Shown here piece after piece: positions 22,181 to 33,654 of a stretch of 64,000 bases of DNA (position 1 is the stretch's first letter; each line of letters opens with the position of its first letter). The stretch lies in assembly GCA_019925095.2 (NCBI GenBank), contig CM034407.1:20156710-20220709 (forward strand), in the 5' to 3' direction. Made by a program: the position numbers and the translations under genes. This stretch comes from Dendrolimus kikuchii. Taxonomy: Eukaryota > Arthropoda > Insecta > Lepidoptera > Lasiocampidae. The notes beneath the pieces are model-generated. The model was not told the DNA's origin and did no database searches. It was given only the letters and a program-made list of their open reading frames with translations.

Positions 22181-25100
22181 ATGTCAGTAAATTTAACAAT
22201 ACAACTTAAACGAGCCAGTAAAGTGTACCATGAAGGTGTAAGTATTGGAAAGATAAAAACAACTTTTTGTTTTAGATTCGCTATTTATCTCAGGTTTCTG
22301 CTTCTAATCAAGGATGTACATTACATTTTAGGTAAATAATTCAGTAACTGATTTAGAGATCGTTAAACCGTTTGGTTTAAGCTATTTTGTTTTCTTATTA
22401 TGATAATTACAATAATGAAAGTCCCAGATGCGAATTGTCATATATTCAGAGTCCAAAATTTTGTATATGTATTCATACTTACATTACAATTTGAACAAAA
22501 GCAAAGAGATTAAAATCCATAATGCCTACCCCAAAAATGTAATCACTACATTTTGTCCATCCAATCAAAGGTTAATAACAGTTTGAGTATATTTCCTATT
22601 ATTAGGAAACGATAGCTGGCGTGGTAGTGATTGATAGCAACAGTGATGTCCGCCACGAAGGTCTTACACTTACAATGGAAGGATGTGTTAATTTACAACT
22701 TAACACTAAAAACGTTGGTATACTTGATGCATTCTCCAGTAACATAAAGGTGAGAACTCAAATCTGAATTAGACAGATTAAGATATTCTGAAAAATATTA
22801 CTTGTTTGTATAAGTTTGAAGGCCCACCTGGTGAAGACTGCTTATCACTGCCTATACTTTTCCTACACCAGGGACTGCACCAGCCTCTAAAAAATGTTAT
22901 GACACTATTTTTAAACAATACTATGTTGTGGCATACATTTTCAAATTACTTTTTTATTTAAATCAATAGGCCGTAGATATTGAATGATTGACTTCCAAAG
23001 GCTTAACAGTGTAACACCTCCTCTATTTGAATTATATTGTGTAACTCAAAAAATTGCATAGGCACAACAAATTACATTGAGTAGTTTTTGAGATATGCAA
23101 TGTTTTTGATCCAATGCCTTTATAAGATTCCACAGCCAAATAACATCAATGGTAGTTCTTCATTAGCTCTGTGGAATCCCTCACTGCTTGGAAATGATGA
23201 GTGTTTGTCTAATTTTTAAGGTTTTAATCAATCTATATTAAAAAATCTGTCCACAGCCATTAAACTTAATAAACACCTGTATTGAGCTAGTGCCTCCTGG
23301 GAAAATTCCAACTGGAATAACTGAGATACCCTTTGAAATGCCTTTGAGGGCCCGGCAGGCTGTGTCACCAGGATACCCTGGCCTTCTGGAGACCTACCAT
23401 GGAGTATTTGTTAATATTATGTACATACTCAAATGCAGCATGAAGAGATCATTCTTGAACAAACCTCTGAATGTCACCTGCCAATTTTTTGTTCAATATC
23501 AACAGGTACTTTAATTAAATGATTATTATACAATGTAAGTATTTTATATTAATTAATCATTATATTCATATTATGTGAAGCAAAAACGTTGTACCCCTTT
23601 TTATGACAATTGTGCGGCAATGGAGGAGTATGTAATTTCGCACACTTGTAGTTTATATAGAGGAGTGCAGAATACTAATATATTTTTAAAATTATGCATA
23701 AAAAATACATTAAATCAATCAAAAAAAACATTACACATACTACCATCTATTTGACACATGCACACACTTATATACTCTTTTGTTTATTCTTAAAGTCAAA
23801 TTAACAGTGTAGCCTTGGCGCAATGTGATTATAGAAGTATAGTCTTTGACAACAGAACTTTAATAATGTTTAAACTTATAATTTAAATTAATTAAGGTCG
23901 AATTTAGACCACTGGACGACCTCTAGTTTTAATAAATAACTAATTTAAAATATTTTGTTATTCAGTAGAAAGACTAATAGAGATTGGGCATATTATGACT
24001 ACTATTTTTTTAGATTTTTTTATTTTTAGTTAATTGTGTTGCAGTGTCATTGTTCTTAAAGCCAGATTGCTATAGTTATATCCACATTTTATTACAAAAA
24101 CAAAGTCATTATGAGTTTGATGATCTATGATCTTTGCCTTATGGTACTAAGCAAGTAATGATGACTATGAATATAATCACACATTGCTAGGATTTGTATA
24201 ATTATAAGCAAAGTAACTAGTGACTTTAAATAAGTTAACCAACTAATTATCCTAGACTATGTAATCACTAAACATCAGGGAGAACAAGGATATGCCCATA
24301 CAAACAAAAAATGAGATATTTGGAGTTGAATCTGTACAAAAAGCAACTCAGGTTGTTTGTGTATATAAAGATAATGCCTGCTGCAAACAACAGATAGGTA
24401 TGGTATTTGGATCAGGTGATAGTGCCAGCCTTCATAGACATATACACTGTAATATTAATATGGAATAACTCTAATCTACCACTGTCTTAGTATTGTACTA
24501 AGACCTATTTAAAAAAACATTTGATCAAATTGGATTTTAGCAAGAGCCCCCACCGTTGAAGCCGGTGCGCTGCGAGATCACGCCGTCGACGATCCGCGCG
24601 TCGAGCAGCGGCTCGTCCCGGGCCTCCATGCCCCACTTCCAGATCTACGCCGAGATCGACACCACCGTCTGCCCCTTGGACAAGCCCATCACTGGAAAGG
24701 TGATGTGACCACACTATGACCCTAAATATGCTCAATTCTCCTTGTTTGCAGGTGATTCTTCAACGCGCATTATTGGCCGCGACCAGATTTTTTAAAACTA
24801 TATTTACCTATCTATAAAACTATACCTACCTATCACTATAATAATAAATATTATAGTGATTGTTCATTCAATTATTAATACAATATAACTGATTAGCACT
24901 CTACAAAGCACTGGAATGGAAAGTTCCTAAAAATCTATACAATTAAAAAAAAAGCCCTGAGTGGAAACAATGCACACTGTTGGGTGTGGGAGTATCGCTC
25001 ATATGCTCAAAGCGTTGATCTGATCTATTTGTTAAACGAAATATATTTTTTAAAGCATGTTCACATACAGTGAGTTGAGATTTCATAAAGGTGATAAAGG

Positions 25101-28100
25101 CACGAGTTTTTGCAATTTAGTTATAGAATCCTAAAAAGCATCAATAGGAAAATCCTATATCTTAAAAATCTTCAATAGATATACTTAATAAAACCAAAAG
25201 TTTCAAATATATTTAAGCTTTTTTTAAATTTTATATCCTATCCTTTCAATTTTTACAGGCAGAGGATTTATCTGTTGGATATGAATATTTCACCACTTAA
25301 AATACACTAAATTAAAAGCATTATTTCATAAATCTATCACCATAACTCAAAAATATTATCTGATAATAAGATTTTTATTTGATTAAGAATTTATTAATAG
25401 TGTGATGAATATAACTTCTTTACTGTTTCACAGATCCGTGTGGATGAATGTTCAGTCCCAATAAAATCTATCGAATTGCAACTAGTTCGAGTTGAAACAT
25501 GTACTGTGCTGTTTTCTAGAGATGGTAAGATTCTTGCATGGTTGATTATTTCTATGAATAAGAAGATATGAACCCTTCCAATTATACATACATACATAAC
25601 TTCACGGCAGTTCCCTTGCGTGGTAGGCACGAACAACAGAGCGCCATTCAGGCTTATTCTTACACACCTCACTTGCTTCTTTGACATTCATAACTCTTGT
25701 CATGCACGCTCGTCTGTTCTTAAGGCTCCTGACATCACCTGCTAGTACACGATCAATTTGATCATAGAAGGTGTGTCGTAGCCTTCCACGACTTCTGCAT
25801 CCATCCACTTTTGCATTGTATATCTGTTTAGTCATTGTTTCCACATGCCCGAACCACCGGAGCATTCCTTTCCTTACCTTCACCCCGACACTCTCTTTCA
25901 GACCAACTCTCTTTCTTACTTCGGTATTACGAACGCGGTCCGCGAGCGTCACTCCGCAGATTTTGCGCAGTGCTCGCATCTCGACCGCGTTTACTCTACT
26001 TTCATGCTCTCTCTTCCATACCTTCCAATTATGATCTCAAAAATAAATATATCATTCACCTTTAGTGAGTTGCTGTTTGTGAATCACAGTCTTCCATAGA
26101 CTTCCTTTAAGCATATAATGTGGATAACTAAGAAGTCTCACTTGATTTATCTTTGAAAAAAAAAATCCGTATATAGTTAAAACTTTATTACAACACACGC
26201 CGGCTGTTCTCACGCCATTACTGCTTAGCGCTTTTCTGTAGGCCAACATATTTATGCAATTGCTTTCAAGAAAATATTAATAGTTGATTGAAAAAACTAC
26301 TTTAATTTTCATCAAAATAAAAGTTAAGTGGGAATATTTTCAATTTTCTAAATCCAATTTTTGTCAACCAACTTTGAAAATTAGAGAGAAAGTTATTACA
26401 CCTTTGAATATTATTGAAAAAACAAACATTTAAAAATACTTCTTATTTTACAGAGAAAAGGAAAGTTAATATATTATATATTGCCAGGTGGTAGGGTATT
26501 TGCCTGACTGGATGGCTACCACCCTTGGTTTAAAGTATGTCGCCATAACATCCTTAAGTTGTGTTCCGGCATTAATGACCAGGTTCCAGTCTCCCTTAAG
26601 AGAGCAGCAGCGCATTTGTAGCACTTTTGATGTTGCAAATGTCCATAGGCGATGGTAACCGCTTTCCATCAAGTGGGCCGTCTGCCTGTCTGCTGAACTC
26701 CTGCAATAAAAAATAAAATAAAAATTCTTCTTTGTCTTAAAAATTCTCAAAACGTCTCAAAAAGTGTGTCAAAGCATCGAAAACCATGAAATTTTATCAA
26801 AAACCTATGTATAGAAAGAAATACATAAACAAACAAATAGATCAAGGTAACAGTTGTGATTTTTTAACATATTTGATTTGTGTATTGTAGCAACGGAGAT
26901 CCAGAATATACAGATAGGTGAAGGCGACGTGTGTCGTTCCCGAGACATCCCCCTGTACATGGTCCTGCCGAGGCTTTTCACCTGCCCGACCACCACCACT
27001 GTCAATTTCAAAATAGGCAAGTATCAACGTTATTAAATGTGAGACTTCATAAGTTAATCAAATAAATTATTCCCCAGGGCTACTTTATTGTGCCACCGAA
27101 TTATGATATCATAGCATTATTCTAATGTCCCTACTACATCTGGGATAATGCTAGTGTTAAGTTTCTGTGTCCCAACACAACTTACTTATTGTGTTAAGAA
27201 ATTAATAACGTCGCATCTCGAATAAAGCAAATCCTTGGCTACATTTGCATGACAGTTACTATCTCAGGTGTAGCAGTGGCATAAAGAAAATAAATGGCAA
27301 CAAACATATTTAAGATTTATTCTGAATTTTGTGTGGGAACTTGAAGGTGACATTTTGTCCTCTAGTTTTATTTTGAATAATTTTTGTAATGCTAACAGTA
27401 ATAATAATAATCGGCAGACAAACACACACATTGTATATCCCCAAGCTAAGCAAGTTACACTTGTGTAATGGGTAACATACAATGGACCACTCTGGAGCCG
27501 ATCCCAGAAACCCAGACCATAGTAAATAACAGAAAGTTTGTTTCCGAAATTTACCATGCCGGGAATCGAACCCGGAGCCTCTGCATACCAGCGAGTTCGG
27601 CCGGCTAAGACTTAGCTAGTTCAACCACAGAGGCTATTATAGTTAGGTATATTAGCTAGTTATAACTAAGTGAACAATAAATTATAGTTGCAGGATAATG
27701 ATTGTTTTTAACCAAGCGTTGTGTTTTTGTGTTAAAAATCTCAGCTGTTTGTAAAGCGAATGACGTCAAAGACCTGTAATGTGACTGAAACTTTTTTTAT
27801 GTTCTCAAAGTTGAATATTCAAGTATACTTGACAATGACTAGATACACACATCACGCATAGCCATGTTTAAAGAGAAGGAGATTAATTGACCTTATTTTC
27901 AGATTTATCTTTACCTTTATCTTTTATCTGTGCAGGAACGGAGAAAGAATACAATTTCCTGCGTTGGGGCGGCCTGTCGTAAGAGGCGACTTAACAACCC
28001 ACAGCCAGGTGGTAGAGTATTTGCTCGACTGGATGGCAACCACCCCTGGTCTAGAGTATGCCGCCATAACAACCTTCTGCTGTATTCCGGCATTAGTGAC

Positions 28101-28379
28101 CAGGTTCCAGTCTCCCTTAAGAGAGCAGCTGCGCATTTGTAGCACCTTTGGTGTTGCAAATGTCCATAGGCGATGGTAACCGCTTTCCATCAAGTGAGCC
28201 GTCTGCCTGTCTGCTGAACTCCTGCAATAAAAAAATTAAAAAAAACCCTTTTGAGAAAAATATAGTTTCATTGTGATATTTTTATATTTACAGAGTTTGA
28301 ATTGAACATAGCGGTAATATTTGAAGACGATTACTTGGTGACTGAAAACTTTCCAATACTACTTTTAAGGAGTAGATAA
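22181..28379 (+). CDS. VPS26C: VPS26C (DSCR3), Commander/Retriever arrestin-fold subunit
   Basis: VPS26C pairs with VPS35L and VPS29 in Retriever, part of the Commander assembly that recycles membrane proteins from endosomes independently of retromer. Seven exons: 22181-22237, 22606-22749, 23257-23505, 24541-24699, 25434-25524, 26891-27016, 28294-28379. All junctions keep frame and give 303 residues (human about 297). Recognisable family blocks are LKRASKVYHEG (9-19), DVRHEGLTLTMEGCVNLQL (33-51), ETYHGVFVNIMYILKCSMKR in exon 3, SIELQLVRVETC in exon 5 and DIPLYMVLPRLFTCP in exon 6; the last exon gives FELNIAVIFEDD and TENFPILL. The ATG at 22181 is chosen because family similarity begins there; an upstream in-frame ATG exists at 22088. 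Intron 6 has a GC donor. Introns 5 and 6 carry SINE-C, SINE-A and LINE-D insertions. Exon 4 is far more GC-rich than its neighbours. Confidence 0.95.
23506..24540. other. VPS26C intron 3
   Basis: AT-rich, GT donor after CAACAG and acceptor TTTTAG. No insertion with a recognisable family; nothing coding seen. Confidence 0.6.
25585..26035 (-). mobile_element. RTE-like LINE-D 3' end in VPS26C intron 5
   Basis: One of the longer copies: minus strand encodes MRALRKICGVTLADRVRNTE, GMLRWFGHVE, RHTFYDQIDRVLAGDVRSLK and ends ARELP and stop, next to (TATG)n at the left edge. It contains a small in-frame loss in the GHVE...TKQIY region relative to the copy at 58805. Antisense to the host gene. Confidence 0.85.
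26483..26722 (+). mobile_element. SINE-C, 5'-truncated, in VPS26C intron 5
   Basis: Begins at GCCAGGTGGTAGGGTATTTG and ends CTCCTGCAATAAAAAATAAA. Sense to the host gene, so its T-run/GCAG acceptor-like end is not on the transcribed strand. Confidence 0.8.
27401..27636 (-). mobile_element. tRNA-derived SINE-A copy 4, in VPS26C intron 6
   Basis: (ATA)n AATAATAATAATCGGCAGAC at the left; minus strand has AGCCTCTGTGGTTGAACTAG and GGGTTCGATTCCCGGCATGG. Antisense to the host gene. Confidence 0.8.
27926..28243 (+). mobile_element. SINE-C, full-length, in VPS26C intron 6
   Basis: Runs from ATCTGTGCAGGAACGGAGAA to CTCCTGCAATAAAAAAATTA, ending 50 bp before the last exon. Sense to the host gene. Confidence 0.85.
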
Positions 28380-29024
28380 TAATTATATTAATATTTAAGA
28401 AATGTATTGTTTTAATAGTAAAGAAAATTTATTCAATAATTAGATGTTTTACTATTATTTTCGATGAACAACATTTATTCTGCACAAACGCTTTATTGAA
28501 GAAGAACAAAGAAAGAAAAGAGAAACGTGTATTTGTCGAAGATTCAGCTCTTTAGTAGAGCGTTAGACATTTTTTTTTGCATAAAGTGCATCGGAAAATC
28601 GTAATGAAACGAGATTGATGATTATCTGGCTAAGCTGTATAAACTAGTTCCTTTGCCTGCCATTTATATCACAACGTCGAAGCATACTCGAACAAAATCA
28701 ATTGTTGCAATAATCGGCATTGTAAATAGTATAATTTTAAAATTATCAGTTACAAATCATGCTTTGTCGTTTAGTCAGTCTAACAATAAGTGTATCGGTA
28801 ATGTATTTAGATTTGTTTTGTGACTTGTGTTTGTGATATTGTAGTGACAGGTTTAGACTTAGATCCTAAGCTATAAACCCGAAAATATATATTGTTGTGA
28901 CAGTACCCTACAGCTTTGCTCACTTTGCTGTCATTTTCTGTTTTGTTTTGGTTTTGCGGCCTCAAGCCCTCAAGTAATAAAGTAAAATTATACTTTATTT
29001 AAAAAAGTTTGGCAAATAAAACTA
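28380..29024. other. Intergenic between VPS26C stop and the HTH gene start
   Basis: Holds the VPS26C 3' UTR and the presumed promoter of the next gene. No canonical AATAAA is seen within about 80 bp of the VPS26C stop; AATAAA-containing AATAATAAAG (about 28976) lies just before the next start and is in no obvious transcript end position. Confidence 0.4.
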
Positions 29025-30836
29025 ATGTACCACATTCCTAATCAGCCACTCTATCATCACAATGCATATCAAGAATGTTCACTTTATTGCGAGTTGAAGA
29101 CTCACGTCCCTACAGCCGCAGAACATAATCATTTTACAACTCAACATTCTGTGCAGGCTAATTTTACTAAGCCTTGTGAGTCCCAAGTACCGTCAACTCC
29201 AGTTAAGAACAGCAAGAAGATAGTAAAATCTTCAAATGTGGACACTTCCAATTTCAGTATTGAAGAAAGACTTGTTGCAGCAGTATGGGTGCATGAGAGG
29301 AAACGAACGAAGAGTAGTATAAATCAAGTAGAATATGCTTGTGTTACCCTTTTATTCCATTTGCACTATCTTAATGTATAGGGACAAGTTGAAAAGTAGT
29401 AGTATTTTAGTTGTGTACTTTTTATCAATGAAATAGGATGAGTAATATTTGTTATATGTGCAATGTAGCCTAAAAGATGAAAGCTTTTATAAATTGGGGC
29501 AAAAATAGCAATTGATATTTCAAACCAAAGTAAAAAAATATTTATACATCTTTAGAACAGTTTCTAGCTTTCTTTCAGCATTTTTCTTCATTTTATTACA
29601 AATGTTTTTTCTCCTCTTCAATATGACACATAATACTGCAAAAACAGAAATAAAAAGCTGAGGTGTATCCCAAGTATTAATTCTGATAAGAGTAATGTGT
29701 TATTCAAAATATTGAATTATTTGCAGATAAAAAATGAGTTCAGACAGCGTTTTGGTAGAGACCCACCAGCCAAGAACACTCTTCTGGTTTGGGAACGAAA
29801 ACTGTTTTCAACTGGCAGTGTCCATGATGCACCACGATCTGGGAGGCCAGTGAATAGGTAAATACCCATGATTAATTGTTACGGACTGTAATTGGCATTG
29901 TTTGTTTTTAAATATATTAATTAAAAATTATAATTTAGCTTTTTACTGGTTATCTTTACAGGTGAACTCTATTTTTGTCTGATATGAATAGGCAATGCTA
30001 TAGTTAAAGTTTACTATTTACCACAACTGTGGTGACAAGCTACATAAGAACCATAAGATTTCTTAAGAATTAAATTTGCAGTATGATTGATATTGTTAAA
30101 ATTTATAAAAATTTTATGTTACCCTTATCAATCAGTATTTTCTAAGTATGGATCTCAAGCAATCTTTCAACTTTACAGAAAGAGCCATATGGAGGAGGTT
30201 GCAGCATCCATGCGTTCTGCACCTGCACTGTCATTGAGAGCACGGGCTTCTGTGCTGCGCGTTCCGCATACCACTCTGCACACTATTTTACAAAAAGACT
30301 TGCCAAATTTAGCACTAAAAAATAAAGAGTCCAATCATAGCAAAGTTCAGAGTAAGTTTGGAGTAACTAATAAGTTTGATTTTTAGATTCACTTTTATCA
30401 TAAAGTGCTAGGATTGTATACTCCCACCTTTACCATGAGGGTTCTTCCCGTGCTAACTGATGATATACTCATATTCTTCTTTATTAACCTTTACTCAACT
30501 TAAACTTCGACAATATATGGGGTATCGGAAGGAAAGTTTCCAAATTATTATATTTGTTAGTAACTCTAGGTGAGTCAGCTCCTAAACTGCTAAATACTTA
30601 TTAAATTAGCTAATATATGTCAGCATTTTTAGAAATTAATCAATAATCGTTATATTTTCATAGATAAACAACAGTCGACAAGAAGAGTCAAGAAGCAAAT
30701 GAAGAAGACCAAATCTAAGATCTTTGAACAAACACAATGTACTGGAAACCTACCAATGAGTGCAACTGACGACTTACACATTGCAACCCATTACCTACCT
30801 CCACATGCCTTAAATACAATTGGCTACACCACTTGA
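29025..30836 (+). CDS. Mariner-transposase-type double HTH protein without catalytic domain (candidate domesticated gene)
   Basis: Four exons, 29025-29327, 29727-29857, 30179-30351 and 30664-30836, join in frame to 259 residues and a TGA stop. Acceptors are good (TTTGCAG, CTTTACAG, TTTTCATAG); donors are GTAGAA, GTAAAT and GTAAGT. Residues 1-75 are polar and His/Gln-rich. Residues 77-145 form a transposase-type first HTH (FSIEERLVAAVWVHE, then RFGRDPPAKNTLLVWERKL and SGRP at 139-142), the DUF4817-like arrangement. Residues 146-187 form the second HTH (SLRARASVLRVPHTTLHTIL). Residues 203-225 are Lys-rich (VKKQMKKTKSK), a likely nuclear signal; the tail shows no known domain. There is no D-D-D catalytic half and no terminal repeats. 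ATTAAA lies 17 bases after the stop. The fold implies DNA binding; biological role unknown. Confidence 0.72.
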
Positions 30837-30963
30837 AAGTGTTTTAGTAGGAAATTAAAGGGTGCTGTTATTGTGGAAAGTGAACAATAGTTGTAGGATA
30901 TTGTTGTTAACTAAGAATTTTGCATTTGTATTAAAAATTCCTCAATTGTGTAGTGAAATATGA

Positions 30964-31200
30964 TGGCCTCTGTGGTTGAGTTGGTTAAGATTTTGCTGGC
31001 GCTCACTGCAACGCAGAGGCTCCGGGTTCGATTCCTGGTATAGTAAATTTCAGAAACAATTTTTCTCCTTTATTAGTATGGTCTGGGTGTCTGGGATTGG
31101 CCCCAGAGTAATTTGTTGTATATTACTCATAACACAAGCGTAACTTGCTTAATTTGGGGATATACAATATGTGTTTGTCTGCCGATTATTATTATTATAA
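30964..31200 (+). mobile_element. tRNA-derived SINE-A copy 5
   Basis: The only plus-sense copy: GGCCTCTGTGGTTGAGTTGG (A box region), GGGTTCGATTCCTGGTATAG (B box), ending TTTGTCTGCCGATTATTATT. Starts about 130 bp after the HTH gene stop. Confidence 0.85.
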
Positions 31201-31685
31201 AATGTGCCCTTTCCAACTGCCACAAGAACTACCTTGTTTGGCATAAGTTGAAAACTTAGTTTGACTGACATTTTTGTTTTTTATTTATCCACCTTTTGAA
31301 GTAGTATTTCCTGGTGTAGTTTTAGAACTGCCACATTAACAGTAAATAACTAAACTGTGGCCATTTCATTTTTCTCTATATATTTAGGTTTATGGATAGT
31401 TTATCAGTAGGATGCTCACCATGTAAATATTACCTTCAATAGTTGTGGTGAAAGAAATTTCCATTTTCCCTACATCTCTAATTGTTAAATGCTCATATCA
31501 TTAAAAAGCGAGTTTAAATTCTTTAATTATCATTTTATTAAGTATAGTAAATGTTTTTTGAGTCCAGCTTTTTTTGGATGATGTAAGATAAGAATGTTGA
31601 TATTTAGATTTCTTTAACCTTTAAAACTATTTACTTTATAATATAACATTATTATTTAAGAAAGGGGTAAAATAGAACAAATAAA
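31200..31685. other. AT-rich spacer, nothing recognised
   Basis: No coding frame or repeat I can support. Confidence 0.4.
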
Positions 31686-31918
31686 ATTACATACATACAT
31701 ACATAACGTCACGCCAGTTCCCTTGCGGGGTAGGCACGAACAACAGCGCCATTTAGGCCCATTCTTACACACCTCACTTGCTTCTTTGACATTCATAACT
31801 CTTGTCATGCACGCTCGTCTGTTCTTAAGATTCCTGACATCACCCTCCGCTAGTACACGATCAATTTGATCATGGAAGGTGTGTCGTGGCCTTCCACGAC
31901 TTTTGCATTCATCCATAA
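31686..31918 (-). mobile_element. RTE-like LINE-D 3' end fragment
   Basis: (CATA)n, then the reverse of the ORF end: minus strand has DECKSRGRPRHTFHDQIDRV through RRACMTRVMNVKEASEVCKN, with a 2-base loss near the ACAACAGCGCC block that shifts the last codons. Confidence 0.75.
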
Positions 31919-32280
31919 AATTAAAAAACAAATAAAATTGTCAACCATAATTAGGACTTTATTTACTTTCAAGCTTTAAGTAACAGTAAATTAAAACACA
32001 CTATACAAATGTAAAAGTCTTGTGTTAATCTGAAATAAGATCTCTAGATTAGGTTTTTTTTTTTATCAATCATAGGACAAATGTTCTGGGGATTTTGGGT
32101 TTAAAATAACTTTGGGGGAGTTTTTTGGGAAATAAAATACTTTACAAAGTGCCAGACGGTGTGAATAGTTATGAGGATGATGATATTATGTTCCTTTTGG
32201 TATAATAGATTTACATACCGGTATTTATAACCATATTTAGTGTGGATTAAACAAATAATAGTTGGCCTTCCCGTTGCCCC

Positions 32281-32568
32281 GTGCAACCCCTCCACAAGGC
32301 CGGGCTCTTTATGGATGATCTTCAACGACATACAAATAATTTTATAAGTAACAACCAAAATAAAAACACATCTTTAATTTTTGTTGTTTTATTGATAATA
32401 AATTATAGTTTAAAGAATAGAGACGTTCAAGACATTTGGGAAAAATTGCCGAAACATTATAATGTAGGGCATGCTTCGTCTGCGTTCGGGAAATTCCAGC
32501 ATTCAACCTCTTCAGATCGGAATCTAGACGTGGATTCAGACAAGTCGAAGCTTATGTTTTCACATTGA
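32281..32568 (+). CDS. Unrecognised open frame, uncertain
   Basis: A 95-codon frame; the usable part may begin after the acceptor-like TTGATAATAAATTATAG at about 32407. The C-terminal half (VQDIWEKLPKHYNVGHASSA, then a Ser/Asp-rich tail ending KLMFSH) has protein-like composition, unlike most frames here. No family recognised, no ATG in a good position (the nominal start is GTG), and no upstream exon located. Could be a terminal exon of an unseen gene, a gene remnant or chance. Confidence 0.2.
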   Translation: MQPLHKAGLFMDDLQRHTNNFISNNQNKNTSLIFVVLLIINYSLKNRDVQDIWEKLPKHYNVGHASSAFGKFQHSTSSDRNLDVDSDKSKLMFSH

Positions 32569-32579
32569 AAATTAAAAAA

Positions 32580-33175
32580 AAAAACTTATACATAATGTTA
32601 TTAAAAATTAACTTCTAATGGTTTCTAATCTTAAAAAAAACTATTATATTCATTTATAAAAAAGTAGATGATTTAGATAAAATACAACGTCTGTGAATAA
32701 AGGTTTGGGAAAAATCGCCCTATTTTATAGAGAAATCTTAAATAAATACTTTTATGTACATCATTTTGTATAGAATGCACTTTCGTGACCTACGGGTACG
32801 AAGTTCGCACATCTGCATCTACAATATCACTTCCAATTATGGACATAGGTTTCGGCTTACAGCCCTTCTATAATGACAACATCAATGCTGGACCAGATTT
32901 AAGCACAGCACTGTACGAGTAGGGAGCCTTGCTTATTGGAAATGTGGCGTTCAATCCCTCGACTCAATTAACAATGTTTCAACTGTATTTTATTTATACT
33001 GTTTCATTCCAGAATTTATAATCAGGTCTTGTTTAATATAATATTTGGGTAGTTGACAGTCAAATCAATCGATACACATTAATCATTTTAGAAATTCCCT
33101 TCAGGTTCCTAGATTTTGTAGGAGTGCCGAAAGTCTAATATCATATATATTATTGTTTAGACAGCAATTAAATTG
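32580..33175. other. Intergenic spacer, nothing recognised
   Basis: AT-rich; no coding frame or repeat that I can support. Confidence 0.4.
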
Positions 33176-33177
33176 TC

Positions 33178-33497
33178 CTGCCTTAAAAAATAAAAATCTA
33201 GAAACCGATTGCAGCGCCATCTACCGGGACCAAATGTTAATCTAAACTTTTCTCGAATCCACTAGAAGAAAAATAAAATTTTATTAAAATCGGTCCTACC
33301 GTTTAGAAGTTTAGCGACGCCATCGCCACCGGGTACAGTTACTTTTTATGTGAAAAGAGTTATTTTTTGTTTGTTTTTTTATACTAAAAATTTTCCGTGT
33401 ACCTTAAGGGACATACGAAAAAAAATTAGCCAAATTGGTCGAGCCGTTCTCGGGTTTTGCACTTAGTAATACTCGTTTTTATTTATATAGATGTTAA
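33178..33497 (+). repeat. Dispersed repeat immediately beyond the CRBN 3' end
   Basis: Features a GCAGCGCCATCTACCGGGAC block, AAAATCGGTCCTACCGTTTA and GGTCGAGCCGTTCTCGGGTT, ending ATTTATATAGAT. The plus-strand TTTATT at about 33478 gives AATAAA on the CRBN strand 172-177 bp after its stop, so this insertion may supply the CRBN poly(A) signal. Class unresolved. Confidence 0.5.
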
Positions 33498-33654
33498 AAT
33501 AAAGATGATAGAAATGTTCTTTAAAAATTTTATATGTGTGTAGTCAACTACCCACATGTGGACTCTGGATCGATATTAATCCGACCTAACTTAACAGGTG
33601 CCGTTGTCTTTCTGTGCCCCGTTTTGCCACCCCCGCGCCCCCCGGGCGGGCAGC

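Larger units (their letters stand above)
27017..28293 (+). other. VPS26C intron 6 with a GC-AG splice pair
   Basis: The donor reads ATAG|GCAAGTATC, a classical strong GC donor (GCAAGT). Only this cut joins AAA ATA G to AG TTT GAA and restores the family's conserved F-K-x-E-F-E sequence. The acceptor is TTTATATTTACAG at 28293. The intron carries SINE-A and SINE-C copies. Confidence 0.85.
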
